41,431 nucleotides of DNA, from assembly GCA_902797965.1 (NCBI GenBank), contig CADBUY010000016.1:4392-45822 (forward strand), written 5' to 3'. Position numbers and translations under genes: made by a program. Positions 1 through 9,182 of this stretch are shown piece after piece. The first letter of the stretch is position 1. Every line of letters starts with the position of its first letter. Under the pieces are notes generated by a model, which was not told the origin of the DNA, ran no database searches, and worked only from the letters and a program-made list of their open reading frames with translations. The stretch comes from an uncultured bacterium. GTDB lineage: Bacteria; Cyanobacteriota; Vampirovibrionia; Gastranaerophilales; Gastranaerophilaceae.

Positions 1-62
1 GATAATGCTGCCTTAATTTTCGCTTGTATGTCTTTTGTGAATTTAGAAAAATCTATTCCCAC
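1..62 (-). CDS. partial CDS, N-terminus of an unrecognised protein
   Basis: Reading leftward from a GTG at 62 gives 20 open codons to the window edge (VGIDFSKFTKDIQAKIKAAL), an amphipathic, protein-like N-terminus. A Shine-Dalgarno-like AAAGGTG (complement of 69-75) lies eight bases before the GTG, and this decides the start. Too little is present to name a family. The gene is divergent from gap, with the palindromic repeats at 90-164 in between. Without the rest of the gene it remains possible that this is a chance open frame. Confidence 0.45.
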   Translation of the reverse strand, partial: MGIDFSKFTKDIQAKIKAAL

Positions 63-89
63 TGCTTACACCTTTATCTTTGTTTTTTG

Positions 90-164
90 TTGTCGGCTTG
101 GTAAAGACGACCTATTTGCATTTTAACTTTTTCCTGCTATTGTCGGCATAGTAATGCCGACCTA
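90..164. repeat. two copies of a 25-bp palindromic repeat
   Basis: Copies at 90-114 and 140-164 start exactly 50 bp apart and agree at 21 of 25 positions (TTGTCGGC...CGACCTA). Each folds into an 8-bp hairpin around a short loop. In the stem, T98-A105 of the first copy becomes A148-T155 in the second, a compensatory change that keeps the pair; the first copy has one mismatch (G96/A107). They resemble the short palindromic intergenic repeats (REP/MITE-like) scattered through many bacterial genomes. Confidence 0.7.
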
Positions 165-285
165 CTACTGAACACATCTTTTATATCGGCACAGAAAGAA
201 TAAAACTTTATAGAAAAATATAAATTTGTTACAAAACTTTATAAAAATCTTAAGGATTTTTTAATTATTTCATTAGTTTTACCTC

Positions 286-314
286 TTGATTTAACCCTTT
301 GTTTTAATTACGAT
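286..314 (+). promoter_or_regulatory. putative gap promoter
   Basis: TTGATT (286-291), a 17-bp spacer and TACGAT (309-314) form a plausible sigma70-type promoter upstream of gap. The leader then carries a strong AAGGAG ribosome binding site about 345-351, eight bases or so before the ATG. Assigned by consensus match only. Confidence 0.45.
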
Positions 315-344
315 TGGAATGTTAAGAGAAAGTTTTACTAATAA

Positions 345-1364
<1,020 letters not shown>

Positions 1365-1410
1365 GGGTAAACATTAAAAGTAGATTGGGTTTCTAACCCG
1401 ACAAAAACTT

Positions 1411-1450
1411 AAAAAGTGTTCCATCTTGAATTCAAGATGGAACACTTTTT
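1411..1450. terminator. rho-independent terminator of gap
   Basis: A perfect 40-bp palindrome: AAAAAGTGTTCCATCTTGAA followed by its exact reverse complement, with arms ending in A5/T5. The T run on the plus strand makes it a terminator for gap; symmetry would let it act in both directions. Confidence 0.9.
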
Positions 1451-1578
1451 CATTACTTTTACAAAGTTTAAATTTATTAAAGGAATTAATACAAATAGAT
1501 GATTTAATTAAAAGTTGTTAAAGTTTTTATATCTACAGCCGAGTAAATAGATATAATCATATTTTGGTTGGAGAGAAA

Positions 1579-3228
1579 ATGACAAATACATTAAGCACCC
1601 CTATGCCGACAATTGGTGTCAAGGCAGAATCATTACTTGAAGAAGCAAGAAATGCACATGAAAATTATTTGATTAAACAGCAGGAACCCGACTTAGAACA
1701 TGCTATTGAATGTTATGTTGATGCTATAAAAGCTAATCCAACAATTTCAGAGTCTTATTACAGACTTGCAAGTTTGTTATTAATGAAAGGGCAAATTTCT
1801 GTTGAGGGTGCGCTTGAACAATGTCAAACAGCATTGACACTAGAGCCTAAAAATGTAAATGCACATATTTACTCCGGCTATTTTCAATGTCTTAACGGCG
1901 ACTTTGATGAAGCAGAAAAAGAATTTAAATTAGCTATATCAAATTCAGGGGTAAACTCTGCAAGACCAAGATTATTCATGTCAAAAGTACTTTATACAAA
2001 AATTAAGACTCAAAATTCATCATTCAAAGATACAGTAAAATTCTTATATTATTTACTGTCAGGAAGTATGATGATTATGTGGGACTGCCCATCAATAAAA
2101 ATGTTTTGTAAATTCCTTGCAAACGACTTTTCGGTGTTTTCATATAAGACTCTCGGCGAAGCATTTGAAAAAATGAAACTATTCCCGTCAGCATTGGATG
2201 CATATTCAAAAGGATTAGAAAAGACTTCTCAAGGGAACCTATTTTATCAAAAAATGGGCGATTTATCCCTTGAATGCAACAATATTGAAGCAAGCATAGA
2301 ATTTTTTAAAAAAGCTCATGAGATAAACCCATCAAATAGAGAAATTTTAATAAAACTTGCTACAATAAACCAAACATATTTTCCTGAAAACGCTGATGAA
2401 ACAATTGATTATTACAACTCATTATTGGAATTTGGTATTGATTTAGATAAAATCTATTATGAACTTGGTCATTTATATTTAAATAAAGCCGATAAAGTTA
2501 ATGCGGTCGGAGCATTTAAATTAGCACAAACATTAAACCCTGAGAATCCATATTACAACAACTCACTTGCTTATGCGTACATTAAAGCCGAACTTTATGA
2601 TGACGCAATTGAATACTATCAGGAAGCAATCCGACTTAATCCTGATGCAGAATGGACAGCAATAGTATGTCACGCACTAGGTGCAATTTATTCAGAAGTA
2701 AAAGGTAACTATGAGGCAGCAGAAGCAACTTTTAACGCTGGCATGGTACTTGATCCTAATAACGTAGATATTCAATTGTCATTAGGCGATATGTATATGG
2801 CACAAGGTGATTTAGACAAAGCAATAAAAACATATTGCGACGCAATAGCAGTTGACCCCGAGAATTATCTGACATACGCTAAAACAGGTTTATCTTTATG
2901 GGAAAAAGACTATCTTGAAGAATCAATAGTTGCATTCCATAAATCTATAGAATTAAACCCTGATTTTGAGATTGCACAGAACAATCTGGGCGTTGTATAT
3001 TTAGACGGAATAGGTGATCCAAAAGCGTCATTAGAATATTTTAAACGAGCAATTGATATTAACCCTAATTATACATTAGCATATTTTAACCTCGGAAGAG
3101 CATATCAGGCAATCGGCGACAAAGCTCTTTCTGCTGAATATTTCCAAATGACTTTAGACCTGAATAAAATTACTGAAGAACTTTCGGAAAAAGATATTCG
3201 CAAAAGAATATATGACTTATTTGAATAA
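1579..3228 (+). CDS. tetratricopeptide repeat protein
   Basis: A 549-residue soluble protein made almost entirely of TPR helical hairpins, a fold used for protein-protein contacts. Repeat signatures are clear from about residue 45 onward, with the usual ...A...Y..AI.LNP spacing of 34 residues. They are most regular in the C-terminal two thirds (for example DDAIEYYQEAIRLNPD, DKAIKTYCDAIAVDPE and ASLEYFKRAIDINPN). No signal peptide or membrane segment is visible, so it is probably cytoplasmic. I chose ATG 1579 rather than the in-frame TTG at 1564 because GGAGAG at 1570-1575 is then correctly spaced as ribosome binding site. It lies between gap and another charged protein gene; no partner or pathway can be deduced. 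Confidence 0.85.
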   Translation: MTNTLSTPMPTIGVKAESLLEEARNAHENYLIKQQEPDLEHAIECYVDAIKANPTISESYYRLASLLLMKGQISVEGALEQCQTALTLEPKNVNAHIYSGYFQCLNGDFDEAEKEFKLAISNSGVNSARPRLFMSKVLYTKIKTQNSSFKDTVKFLYYLLSGSMMIMWDCPSIKMFCKFLANDFSVFSYKTLGEAFEKMKLFPSALDAYSKGLEKTSQGNLFYQKMGDLSLECNNIEASIEFFKKAHEINPSNREILIKLATINQTYFPENADETIDYYNSLLEFGIDLDKIYYELGHLYLNKADKVNAVGAFKLAQTLNPENPYYNNSLAYAYIKAELYDDAIEYYQEAIRLNPDAEWTAIVCHALGAIYSEVKGNYEAAEATFNAGMVLDPNNVDIQLSLGDMYMAQGDLDKAIKTYCDAIAVDPENYLTYAKTGLSLWEKDYLEESIVAFHKSIELNPDFEIAQNNLGVVYLDGIGDPKASLEYFKRAIDINPNYTLAYFNLGRAYQAIGDKALSAEYFQMTLDLNKITEELSEKDIRKRIYDLFE

Positions 3229-3254
3229 TTAATTCACAAATCAATATAATTATC

Positions 3255-3280
3255 ATAGAGCTATATTTTTATAGCTCTAT
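3255..3280. terminator. hairpin after the TPR gene, possible terminator
   Basis: ATAGAGCTAT, six-base loop, ATAGCTCTAT: a perfect 10-bp stem 26 bp after the TPR gene stop. It is not followed by a clean T run, so termination is plausible but not certain. Confidence 0.5.
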
Positions 3281-3412
3281 TGTCGTATAAAGAAGGAAAA
3301 TTTAATCATACACTATTTGGATGAAAAATTTTATAAAAATTATACATTTTGTAAATATTTACTAAAGTTTTTTTCATTTATGTCGTTATAAAATATAGGT
3401 ATAGGACATGTC

Positions 3413-5329
3413 ATGCGAAAATTAAACGGAATCACTATAAACGGAGAGTATCTGGGTGATAGTGTTGTAATAAACGGTATGTTTAGAGCAATTTGTACTA
3501 TTTCCCCGGTTATTATGCGCAATTTTGTCCAAATGCTTAACAAAATCGGCACACTTAATGAAGCCGTTAAAATTAACAATTTCCATTGCGGACATGACAA
3601 TATAGATATAGAATTTGAAAACAATAATTCAAAAGGGAATGCGTCACTATCATTTAAACTTGAGGACGGAGAACCTATACTTACCGAATCTAAACTAAAG
3701 ATTAATGATGACGAATACAACTGCGAAACAGGACAAATTATAAAAACTGCTAATCCAAATACGCAGAATCCTATACACACTAATGAAACTGTGCGAGAAC
3801 AGAAAAAAAGAGAACTCAAAGAACGTAAAATTGCTGAACTTAAGAAAAAGCGTGAACAGTTAATGAAGCAAAGAAGAGAACAGCAAAATAACGTTGAAAA
3901 CAATGCCACAGAAGCTTCTGAAAAAGAAGAGGATTTATCTAAATTAAGCCCTCAGGAAATTAAAGAAAAAAAACGTCAGGAACTAATTGAACGTAGAAGA
4001 AATGCAATAGAAGCAAGAAAAGCTGAACTTAGAGAAGAAAGAGAAAAAAACGCGCAAAATAATATTGTAAGCAATGACATACCTATACTTGAAACAGAAA
4101 ATAACACACAAAAACTTACAGATTCCGGTGAAAATACAATCACTGGTTCAAGAGAAAAGCCTGAATACACAGAAAAAAGAGATGAAGAATTAAAAAATGA
4201 AAAGGAATTAAATTTACAGGAAGAAAACGATAAAATTGAACCGGAGTTCAGCAACACAACTATTTCCTCAGATGATAATAATGATATAATACAACATGCC
4301 GCAAAAAAAGAAAAACAAATTAAAAATAATAATTATGAGGAAGATTTAGGGTCTGAAGATAATTTAGATGAGATAGAGCCATTGGATGAATTAAAAAAAT
4401 CGTCTGAGAACAAATCCTCTTTTAATAAAAACAATGAAGATTTTGAATTCGAAACTCATAAAGTTACAGACTCATTTGATAATTCTTTTAAATTAAATAA
4501 AAAAGAAAACAATTTTAATGAAGAATACTACGACGGTTTAACAGAAGAAGATATTGCACAAATTGATGCTGAATTAAAATCAGAATTTGGGGATGTTTTT
4601 GATGACATAGATACTTATAATACACCGTCAAAGAATAATGACAGCTTTGACTCATTTGGAAACTTTAACGACTTTAGTGAAAAAAATAACGATTATACAT
4701 CCGCATCGTTAAGCAGTCCTGATGGCAAAATGTACACAATTATTGCAAAATCAATAAAACTTGAAATTTCAGGTGCAGAAAATTTACCTGAGAATTTGCA
4801 AAGCTTTAATGCTCCAACATGGAATAATTATCAACAAAATACAGATGCTAATACAGAAGGAGTTCAAAAAACTGACAGCAATAACTACAATATCGGACAA
4901 AATTATCAATACTTCAATACACCGCAGGCGCCATGGTTTGATCCAAATAATCCACAGCAATATCCATACCCACCATATCCTCCATATCCTCCATATCCAT
5001 ATCCATACCCTCCGCCAACTTATCAGCAGGTGCAACAAGACAACACAGGCAATAACAATCAACAAATTAGCGAACCTGTTCAGGCAGAAGCTGATGTTAA
5101 ATATAACATGACTCCTCAACCAGAAGTCATAGAAGACGAACTGATGACGCTTGATGAATTCAAGGCTCAACAGGAAAAAAGAAAAAATGTTGTTGAGAAA
5201 AAACTTAGACAAAAATTCAGAATTGTCGGCAGCAAAGAGCGTATTAACGCAAGCGCTCTTGACGGCGGTGTCTTTGTCGCAGGAAATAAAGTTTACAAAT
5301 GGGGTGAAACGCGTCAATTAGATGAATAA
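3413..5329 (+). CDS. hypothetical charged coiled-coil protein with Pro/Tyr-rich segment
   Basis: A 638-residue protein that I do not recognise. Visible parts, in order: a globular-looking N-terminus (about 1-105); a long Lys/Glu/Arg-rich helical stretch (about 125-215) that should form a coiled coil; an acidic Asn/Asp/Ser-rich low-complexity region (about 220-440); a Pro/Tyr-rich run (about 510-545) encoded by a CCATAT/CCATAC microsatellite near 4967-5012; and a conserved-looking, more ordered C-terminus (about 560-638) containing GGVFVAGNKVYKWGE. There is no signal peptide or membrane helix, so it is probably a cytoplasmic scaffold-like protein. The ATG at 3413 has only a weak upstream AGGAC. 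Its last 16 bp overlap the end of the convergent TPR membrane gene. Confidence 0.75.
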   Translation: MRKLNGITINGEYLGDSVVINGMFRAICTISPVIMRNFVQMLNKIGTLNEAVKINNFHCGHDNIDIEFENNNSKGNASLSFKLEDGEPILTESKLKINDDEYNCETGQIIKTANPNTQNPIHTNETVREQKKRELKERKIAELKKKREQLMKQRREQQNNVENNATEASEKEEDLSKLSPQEIKEKKRQELIERRRNAIEARKAELREEREKNAQNNIVSNDIPILETENNTQKLTDSGENTITGSREKPEYTEKRDEELKNEKELNLQEENDKIEPEFSNTTISSDDNNDIIQHAAKKEKQIKNNNYEEDLGSEDNLDEIEPLDELKKSSENKSSFNKNNEDFEFETHKVTDSFDNSFKLNKKENNFNEEYYDGLTEEDIAQIDAELKSEFGDVFDDIDTYNTPSKNNDSFDSFGNFNDFSEKNNDYTSASLSSPDGKMYTIIAKSIKLEISGAENLPENLQSFNAPTWNNYQQNTDANTEGVQKTDSNNYNIGQNYQYFNTPQAPWFDPNNPQQYPYPPYPPYPPYPYPYPPPTYQQVQQDNTGNNNQQISEPVQAEADVKYNMTPQPEVIEDELMTLDEFKAQQEKRKNVVEKKLRQKFRIVGSKERINASALDGGVFVAGNKVYKWGETRQLDE

Positions 5330-6651
5330 AAAGATTTTGACGGTATATTAAATGAACCGACAAATGTCTTATATTTTGGATCTTTATACAAATAAATGTC
5401 TATATAATAGTTTACCAAATCTTTTTTTGTAAATATATTACCCCAAAAACTGACTTCTACATCTTTTGTTTTTGCACCATTTGAATATAACGGATTCTTT
5501 TTGCTGACACAATGTACCGTTTTTTCATCTTTTTTATGTTCTTTTTGTCTTAAAATAAATTCAGCTGACATTTTATTTATATCTCTGGCAGAATTATTCT
5601 GGAACTTTAATGCAGCTTTAATTTTATATCTGAACAACACTTTTTTAACTTCAAAACTGCTAATATATGTTTCTATTTCGTCTTTATAAATAATTTTATT
5701 ATTGATAAACAAATCTAAAGAATGAATTCTATATCTGTAGAATTTAGCTTTAATATTATTTCCCTCAATGTCATTTATATTTGCAGCTTTAATTAAAGCA
5801 GTATTATATACATTTGGGTCAATATCTTGCGGAATTTTTTCCATCAGATATTCAAAATATTCTACTGATTTAATCGGATCTAAATCAGCATAAATTATCG
5901 CCAATCTGTACTTTATTATATTATTATCAGGATCATACTTCAGAGCTTTTTTAAGGAATCTGACTGCATCACGATTGTAACCATTCTTTACAATAACGCC
6001 TGCTGCTTCTATATACGAATTAACTAATCTGCCTTCAAGAGATTTTTTTACAACCTTATCCTGCCGTTTCAGCCTTGAATAATAATAATTGGCTTTTTCA
6101 TAATGTTCAGCTGCTTTTAAGTATTTAGAATCAGCCATATATTTATCACCAATGACAATATAAGCCCGAGTTTTAAACCTTATAAGATTAATATCACTCA
6201 TATCCTGAACTTGATTTATAAGTTTTTCCGCTTCTTCTATCTTACCAAGCTCAATCAAAGTAACAACCAGCTTATAATAGGGGGTATAAACACCATTTGG
6301 GGCTTTTTGCATAGCAAGATAATATGCGTATTCAGCTTTTTGGTAATCACCTGCTGTTTCATACAATCTGCCAACCTGAAGACATATTGAATAATTACTG
6401 TCACTCAATGATTTTGTATAATCCGAATGCGCTACTATTTTTTTTGCAAGCTGACGTTCAAATTTTAAACGTTCACCTTTTTGTACATACAAATTTTTTA
6501 TCATTTCACTTCTTGCATGAAATGATAATAATATTGTAAAAACAGCAGCAGCGATAAAAGAAATCGTTGCGGTTCTTAAGTATCCTAACAACTCATTTTC
6601 AAAGTCTTTTTTCTTATCTTTTCTATATTTTTCTTTTCTCTCTTTAATCAT
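5314..6651 (-). CDS. membrane-anchored TPR protein
   Basis: A 445-residue protein with a very basic cytoplasmic N-terminus (1-26), one membrane helix at about 27-44 (rich in Ala, Ile and Phe) and then a large domain. The TPR-like hairpins run from about residue 75 to 280, for example ETAGDYQKAEYAYYLAMQKA and NGYNRDAVRFLKKALKYDPD. The charge distribution suggests the repeats face the periplasm. The C-terminal 110 residues are a different, Lys-rich beta-looking domain that I cannot name. Its ATG overlaps the stop of the upstream mgtC-like gene by 8 bp, so the two are likely translationally coupled. Its 3' end overlaps the convergent 638-aa gene by 16 bp. Confidence 0.8.
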   Translation of the reverse strand: MIKERKEKYRKDKKKDFENELLGYLRTATISFIAAAVFTILLSFHARSEMIKNLYVQKGERLKFERQLAKKIVAHSDYTKSLSDSNYSICLQVGRLYETAGDYQKAEYAYYLAMQKAPNGVYTPYYKLVVTLIELGKIEEAEKLINQVQDMSDINLIRFKTRAYIVIGDKYMADSKYLKAAEHYEKANYYYSRLKRQDKVVKKSLEGRLVNSYIEAAGVIVKNGYNRDAVRFLKKALKYDPDNNIIKYRLAIIYADLDPIKSVEYFEYLMEKIPQDIDPNVYNTALIKAANINDIEGNNIKAKFYRYRIHSLDLFINNKIIYKDEIETYISSFEVKKVLFRYKIKAALKFQNNSARDINKMSAEFILRQKEHKKDEKTVHCVSKKNPLYSNGAKTKDVEVSFWGNIFTKKDLVNYYIDIYLYKDPKYKTFVGSFNIPSKSFYSSN

Positions 6652-7360
6652 TTAATTCCTGCAAAGATATCGAATCTGTATCCGTCATATTAGATAATTC
6701 TTTATAAATATCATCAATAACTTTTTTATTAGCAAGTTCAAAAGATACTGAAATTTTTGACTTCTGTGGATTTTCTATTAGTTTTTTTGCTGAAAAATCT
6801 TTCATCTCATCAACTACAGATGTTAAATAAGAATACACATTTTTAACATCTTCACCATTACAATAAATAGAGATTTTAAATCTTTTTACTTGTTTAACAC
6901 TTACAGGCAAAATCTGACGTTCAAAAATTCTAATTAATGTAAGAACCGCTATACTAAACACTGTTGATATAACAGCAACATCAAACATTCCTGCGCCACA
7001 AGCCATACCTATGCTTGCTGCTAGCCAAAGTGTTGCTGCAGTCGTTAACCCAAAAACCATCGGTCCATTTCTGAGAACAGTACCGGCACCAATAAAACCG
7101 ATACCTGTAACAATCTGGGCAGCGATTCTTGCCGTATCTCTGACTCCTGTTGCCTGTTCAATAATTACATTATCACCATTAGCAAATGTTGGAAAGCCGT
7201 AAATGGACAGTAACGTAAATACACAGGCACCTAAACAAACCAAAATATGAGTTCTTAATCCTGCATATTTATTTGTAAGTTCTCTTTCAAGACCAAGAGC
7301 GAAACCCAACACCAATGCGGCAGACAATCTTAGCAAAAAGTCAATATTAAACAACTCCAT
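6644..7360 (-). CDS. MgtC/SapB family inner-membrane protein
   Basis: A 238-residue protein with an N-terminal block of hydrophobic helices (about 5-145) and a soluble ACT-like C-terminus (about 155-238), the architecture of full-length MgtC. Family motifs are present: GFALGLERE (19-27), the conserved acidic residue D75 in GVRDTARIAAQ, and GIGFIGAGTVLR (86-97). MgtC of Salmonella is a virulence and low-magnesium survival factor that affects the F-type ATPase; many homologues outside pathogens have no known role. GAGGG precedes the ATG at a good distance. It is the first gene of a coupled pair with the TPR membrane protein, which suggests the two act together, perhaps at the membrane. Confidence 0.9.
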   Translation of the reverse strand: MELFNIDFLLRLSAALVLGFALGLERELTNKYAGLRTHILVCLGACVFTLLSIYGFPTFANGDNVIIEQATGVRDTARIAAQIVTGIGFIGAGTVLRNGPMVFGLTTAATLWLAASIGMACGAGMFDVAVISTVFSIAVLTLIRIFERQILPVSVKQVKRFKISIYCNGEDVKNVYSYLTSVVDEMKDFSAKKLIENPQKSKISVSFELANKKVIDDIYKELSNMTDTDSISLQELND

Positions 7361-7494
7361 AAATCCCTCACTTACTACTTATATTTTACAATAACTTCTT
7401 AAAAATACATAATGTAAATTTATTCTAACTAAATAATATACGATATACCTCTAAAATACAACATTTAGGGTAGTTAAAAAAATCTGCCGTTTTG

Positions 7495-7506
7495 TATAAT
7501 TTTATT
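7495..7506 (+). promoter_or_regulatory. -10 box placed for a leaderless dGTPase transcript
   Basis: A consensus TATAAT at 7495-7500 ends six bases before the ATG at 7507. The normal start of transcription would therefore fall on or next to the start codon. No Shine-Dalgarno sequence lies between them. The -35 region is poor (TAGTTA about 7471-7476). Confidence 0.55.
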
Positions 7507-8538
7507 ATGAATACTGAATTAAAAACAATTAAAGAACAATTAGAAGAACGTGAATTCGAAGTATTAAGTCCTTATGCAACAAAATGCAAAGATTCTAAAG
7601 GACGAGCAAAACCAAGAATTGATGAGTTTGAGATAAGAACAGAGTTTCAGAGAGACAGAGATAAAATTCTTCACTCAAAGTCATTCAGAAGACTTAAACA
7701 TAAAACTCAGGTGTTTTTATCACCATATAACGACCACTTCAGAACACGTTTAACACACACTCTTGAAGTATCACAAATTGCAAGAACTATTGCCAGAGCT
7801 TTAAAACTCAATGAAGACCTTGTTGAAGCAATTTCTTTAGGGCACGATTTAGGGCATACGGCTTTCGGTCATTGCGGGGAGGGAACATTAGACTCGCTGC
7901 TGCCGAACGGTTTTCACCACAATTTGCAATCAGTCAGAGTTGTTGATGTTCTTGAAGATATGAATTTATGCAGAGAAACAGTTGACGGAATATTGACTCA
8001 TACCTGGGGATATAAACCGAAAACTCCTGAAGCACAGGTTGTTCAATATGCAGATAAAATAGCTTATATAAACCATGATATTGAAGACTCAGTTAGAGCC
8101 GGTATCATCACAGAGGAAGATTTACCTCAGGACTGCGTAAAATATTTTACCTCTAATCAGTCAACTCGTTTAGGCAAAATGATAACAGACGTAATCAAAT
8201 CTTCAACTGATTCACCTTTAGTAAAAATGTCGGATGAGGGTTGGTTTTATGTAACAAAATTAAGAACATGGATGTTTGATAATGTTTACTTAGACCCTAT
8301 TGCCAAAGCGGAAGAAAAAAAAGCAAGAAATATCATACAATCACTGTATGAATATTACACCGAAACATTAACACAATACTACCCAAAAGAAGAAATTCCG
8401 CAGATAGTTACTGACTATATTTCAGGAATGACAGACCAATATGCAATCAGACGTTATCTGGATTTATTTATTCCAAAACCGCTTGCAGAACATACCAATG
8501 ATGATGCTTTAATAAAAAAAGTTATGGCAGGTAAGTAG
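7507..8538 (+). CDS. dgt: deoxyguanosinetriphosphate triphosphohydrolase-like HD protein
   Basis: A member of the dGTPase branch of the HD superfamily, hydrolysing dNTPs (typically dGTP) to the nucleoside and triphosphate and so helping set dNTP pools. Numbering from ATG 7507 (343 residues), the metal site is H84 (RLTHTLE), H113-D114 (GHDLGHTAFGH) and D183 (YADKIAYI). The N-terminal RDRDKILHSKSFRRLKHKTQ is also typical of the family. A TTG at 7492 would add five residues, but it overlaps the TATAAT box, so ATG 7507 is preferred and the mRNA is probably leaderless. The octanoyltransferase gene begins two bases after its stop, forming an operon. Confidence 0.93.
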   Translation: MNTELKTIKEQLEEREFEVLSPYATKCKDSKGRAKPRIDEFEIRTEFQRDRDKILHSKSFRRLKHKTQVFLSPYNDHFRTRLTHTLEVSQIARTIARALKLNEDLVEAISLGHDLGHTAFGHCGEGTLDSLLPNGFHHNLQSVRVVDVLEDMNLCRETVDGILTHTWGYKPKTPEAQVVQYADKIAYINHDIEDSVRAGIITEEDLPQDCVKYFTSNQSTRLGKMITDVIKSSTDSPLVKMSDEGWFYVTKLRTWMFDNVYLDPIAKAEEKKARNIIQSLYEYYTETLTQYYPKEEIPQIVTDYISGMTDQYAIRRYLDLFIPKPLAEHTNDDALIKKVMAGK

Positions 8539-8540
8539 CT

Positions 8541-9182
8541 ATGAGGTTCATACCATTCAGCATTCATACCGGTCAGGAGAACATGCAAATAGATTCAGAT
8601 TTGCTTGATAACGCAATTATTGAAAAATCTACTGAACCAATTTTCAGATTGTATGGCTGGTCACCAAAGTGTATTTCTCTCGGGCGAAATCAGAGAAACT
8701 TCAATTGTGAGAATAAGGGAATTGACTGTGTAAGAAGATTAACCGGCGGCAGAGCATTATTGCATGATAATGAAGTAACATACAGTTACATTTCACCCAT
8801 TTCTATCATTCCAAACGGAGAGAAAATAAGTGATTCATATAAATATATTTCCGGAATTTTAATCAACTTTTTCAGAACTCTTGGAATTGAACTCGACTTT
8901 GGAGAAAATAAAAAAATATCAACTCACTTTGAATATTGCATGCTGCTCTCAACAGGAGCAGATGTTTGCTACAAAGATCAAAAAATCATAGGTTCGGCTC
9001 AATACAGGAAAGAGGGTTATGTATTACAGCATGGATCTATTCTTTTCGGATATGATAAAGAACTCCTTGAAAGTATTTTCAACGAAGAAGTAAAAGGAAT
9101 TACAACTGTTAAAGAAGTGCTGCCTGATATTAGTAAGGAAGTTTTTGTTCAGGAATTTGAACATTTTTTAAGTCAATTATAG
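8541..9182 (+). CDS. LipM-like octanoyltransferase / lipoate-protein ligase family protein
   Basis: Belongs to the BPL_LplA_LipB fold family that attaches octanoyl or lipoyl groups to carrier lysines. Motifs include the RRLTGGRALLH loop (65-75) and GSAQYRKEGYVLQHGSIL (151-168). C133 aligns, with identical spacing to the KIxGSAQ motif, with the catalytic cysteine of LipM. That favours an octanoyl-ACP:protein transferase over an ATP-dependent ligase. At 213 residues it is shorter than LipM (about 278), so the C-terminal part is reduced. It starts two bases after dgt. Its last 53 bp overlap the convergent rlmD gene, an unusually long 3' overlap. Confidence 0.85.
   Translation: MRFIPFSIHTGQENMQIDSDLLDNAIIEKSTEPIFRLYGWSPKCISLGRNQRNFNCENKGIDCVRRLTGGRALLHDNEVTYSYISPISIIPNGEKISDSYKYISGILINFFRTLGIELDFGENKKISTHFEYCMLLSTGADVCYKDQKIIGSAQYRKEGYVLQHGSILFGYDKELLESIFNEEVKGITTVKEVLPDISKEVFVQEFEHFLSQL

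Noticed and set aside
1564..1578. Upstream TTG start for the TPR protein
   Set aside because: It would place the GGAGAG ribosome binding site inside the coding region; ATG 1579 is correctly spaced.
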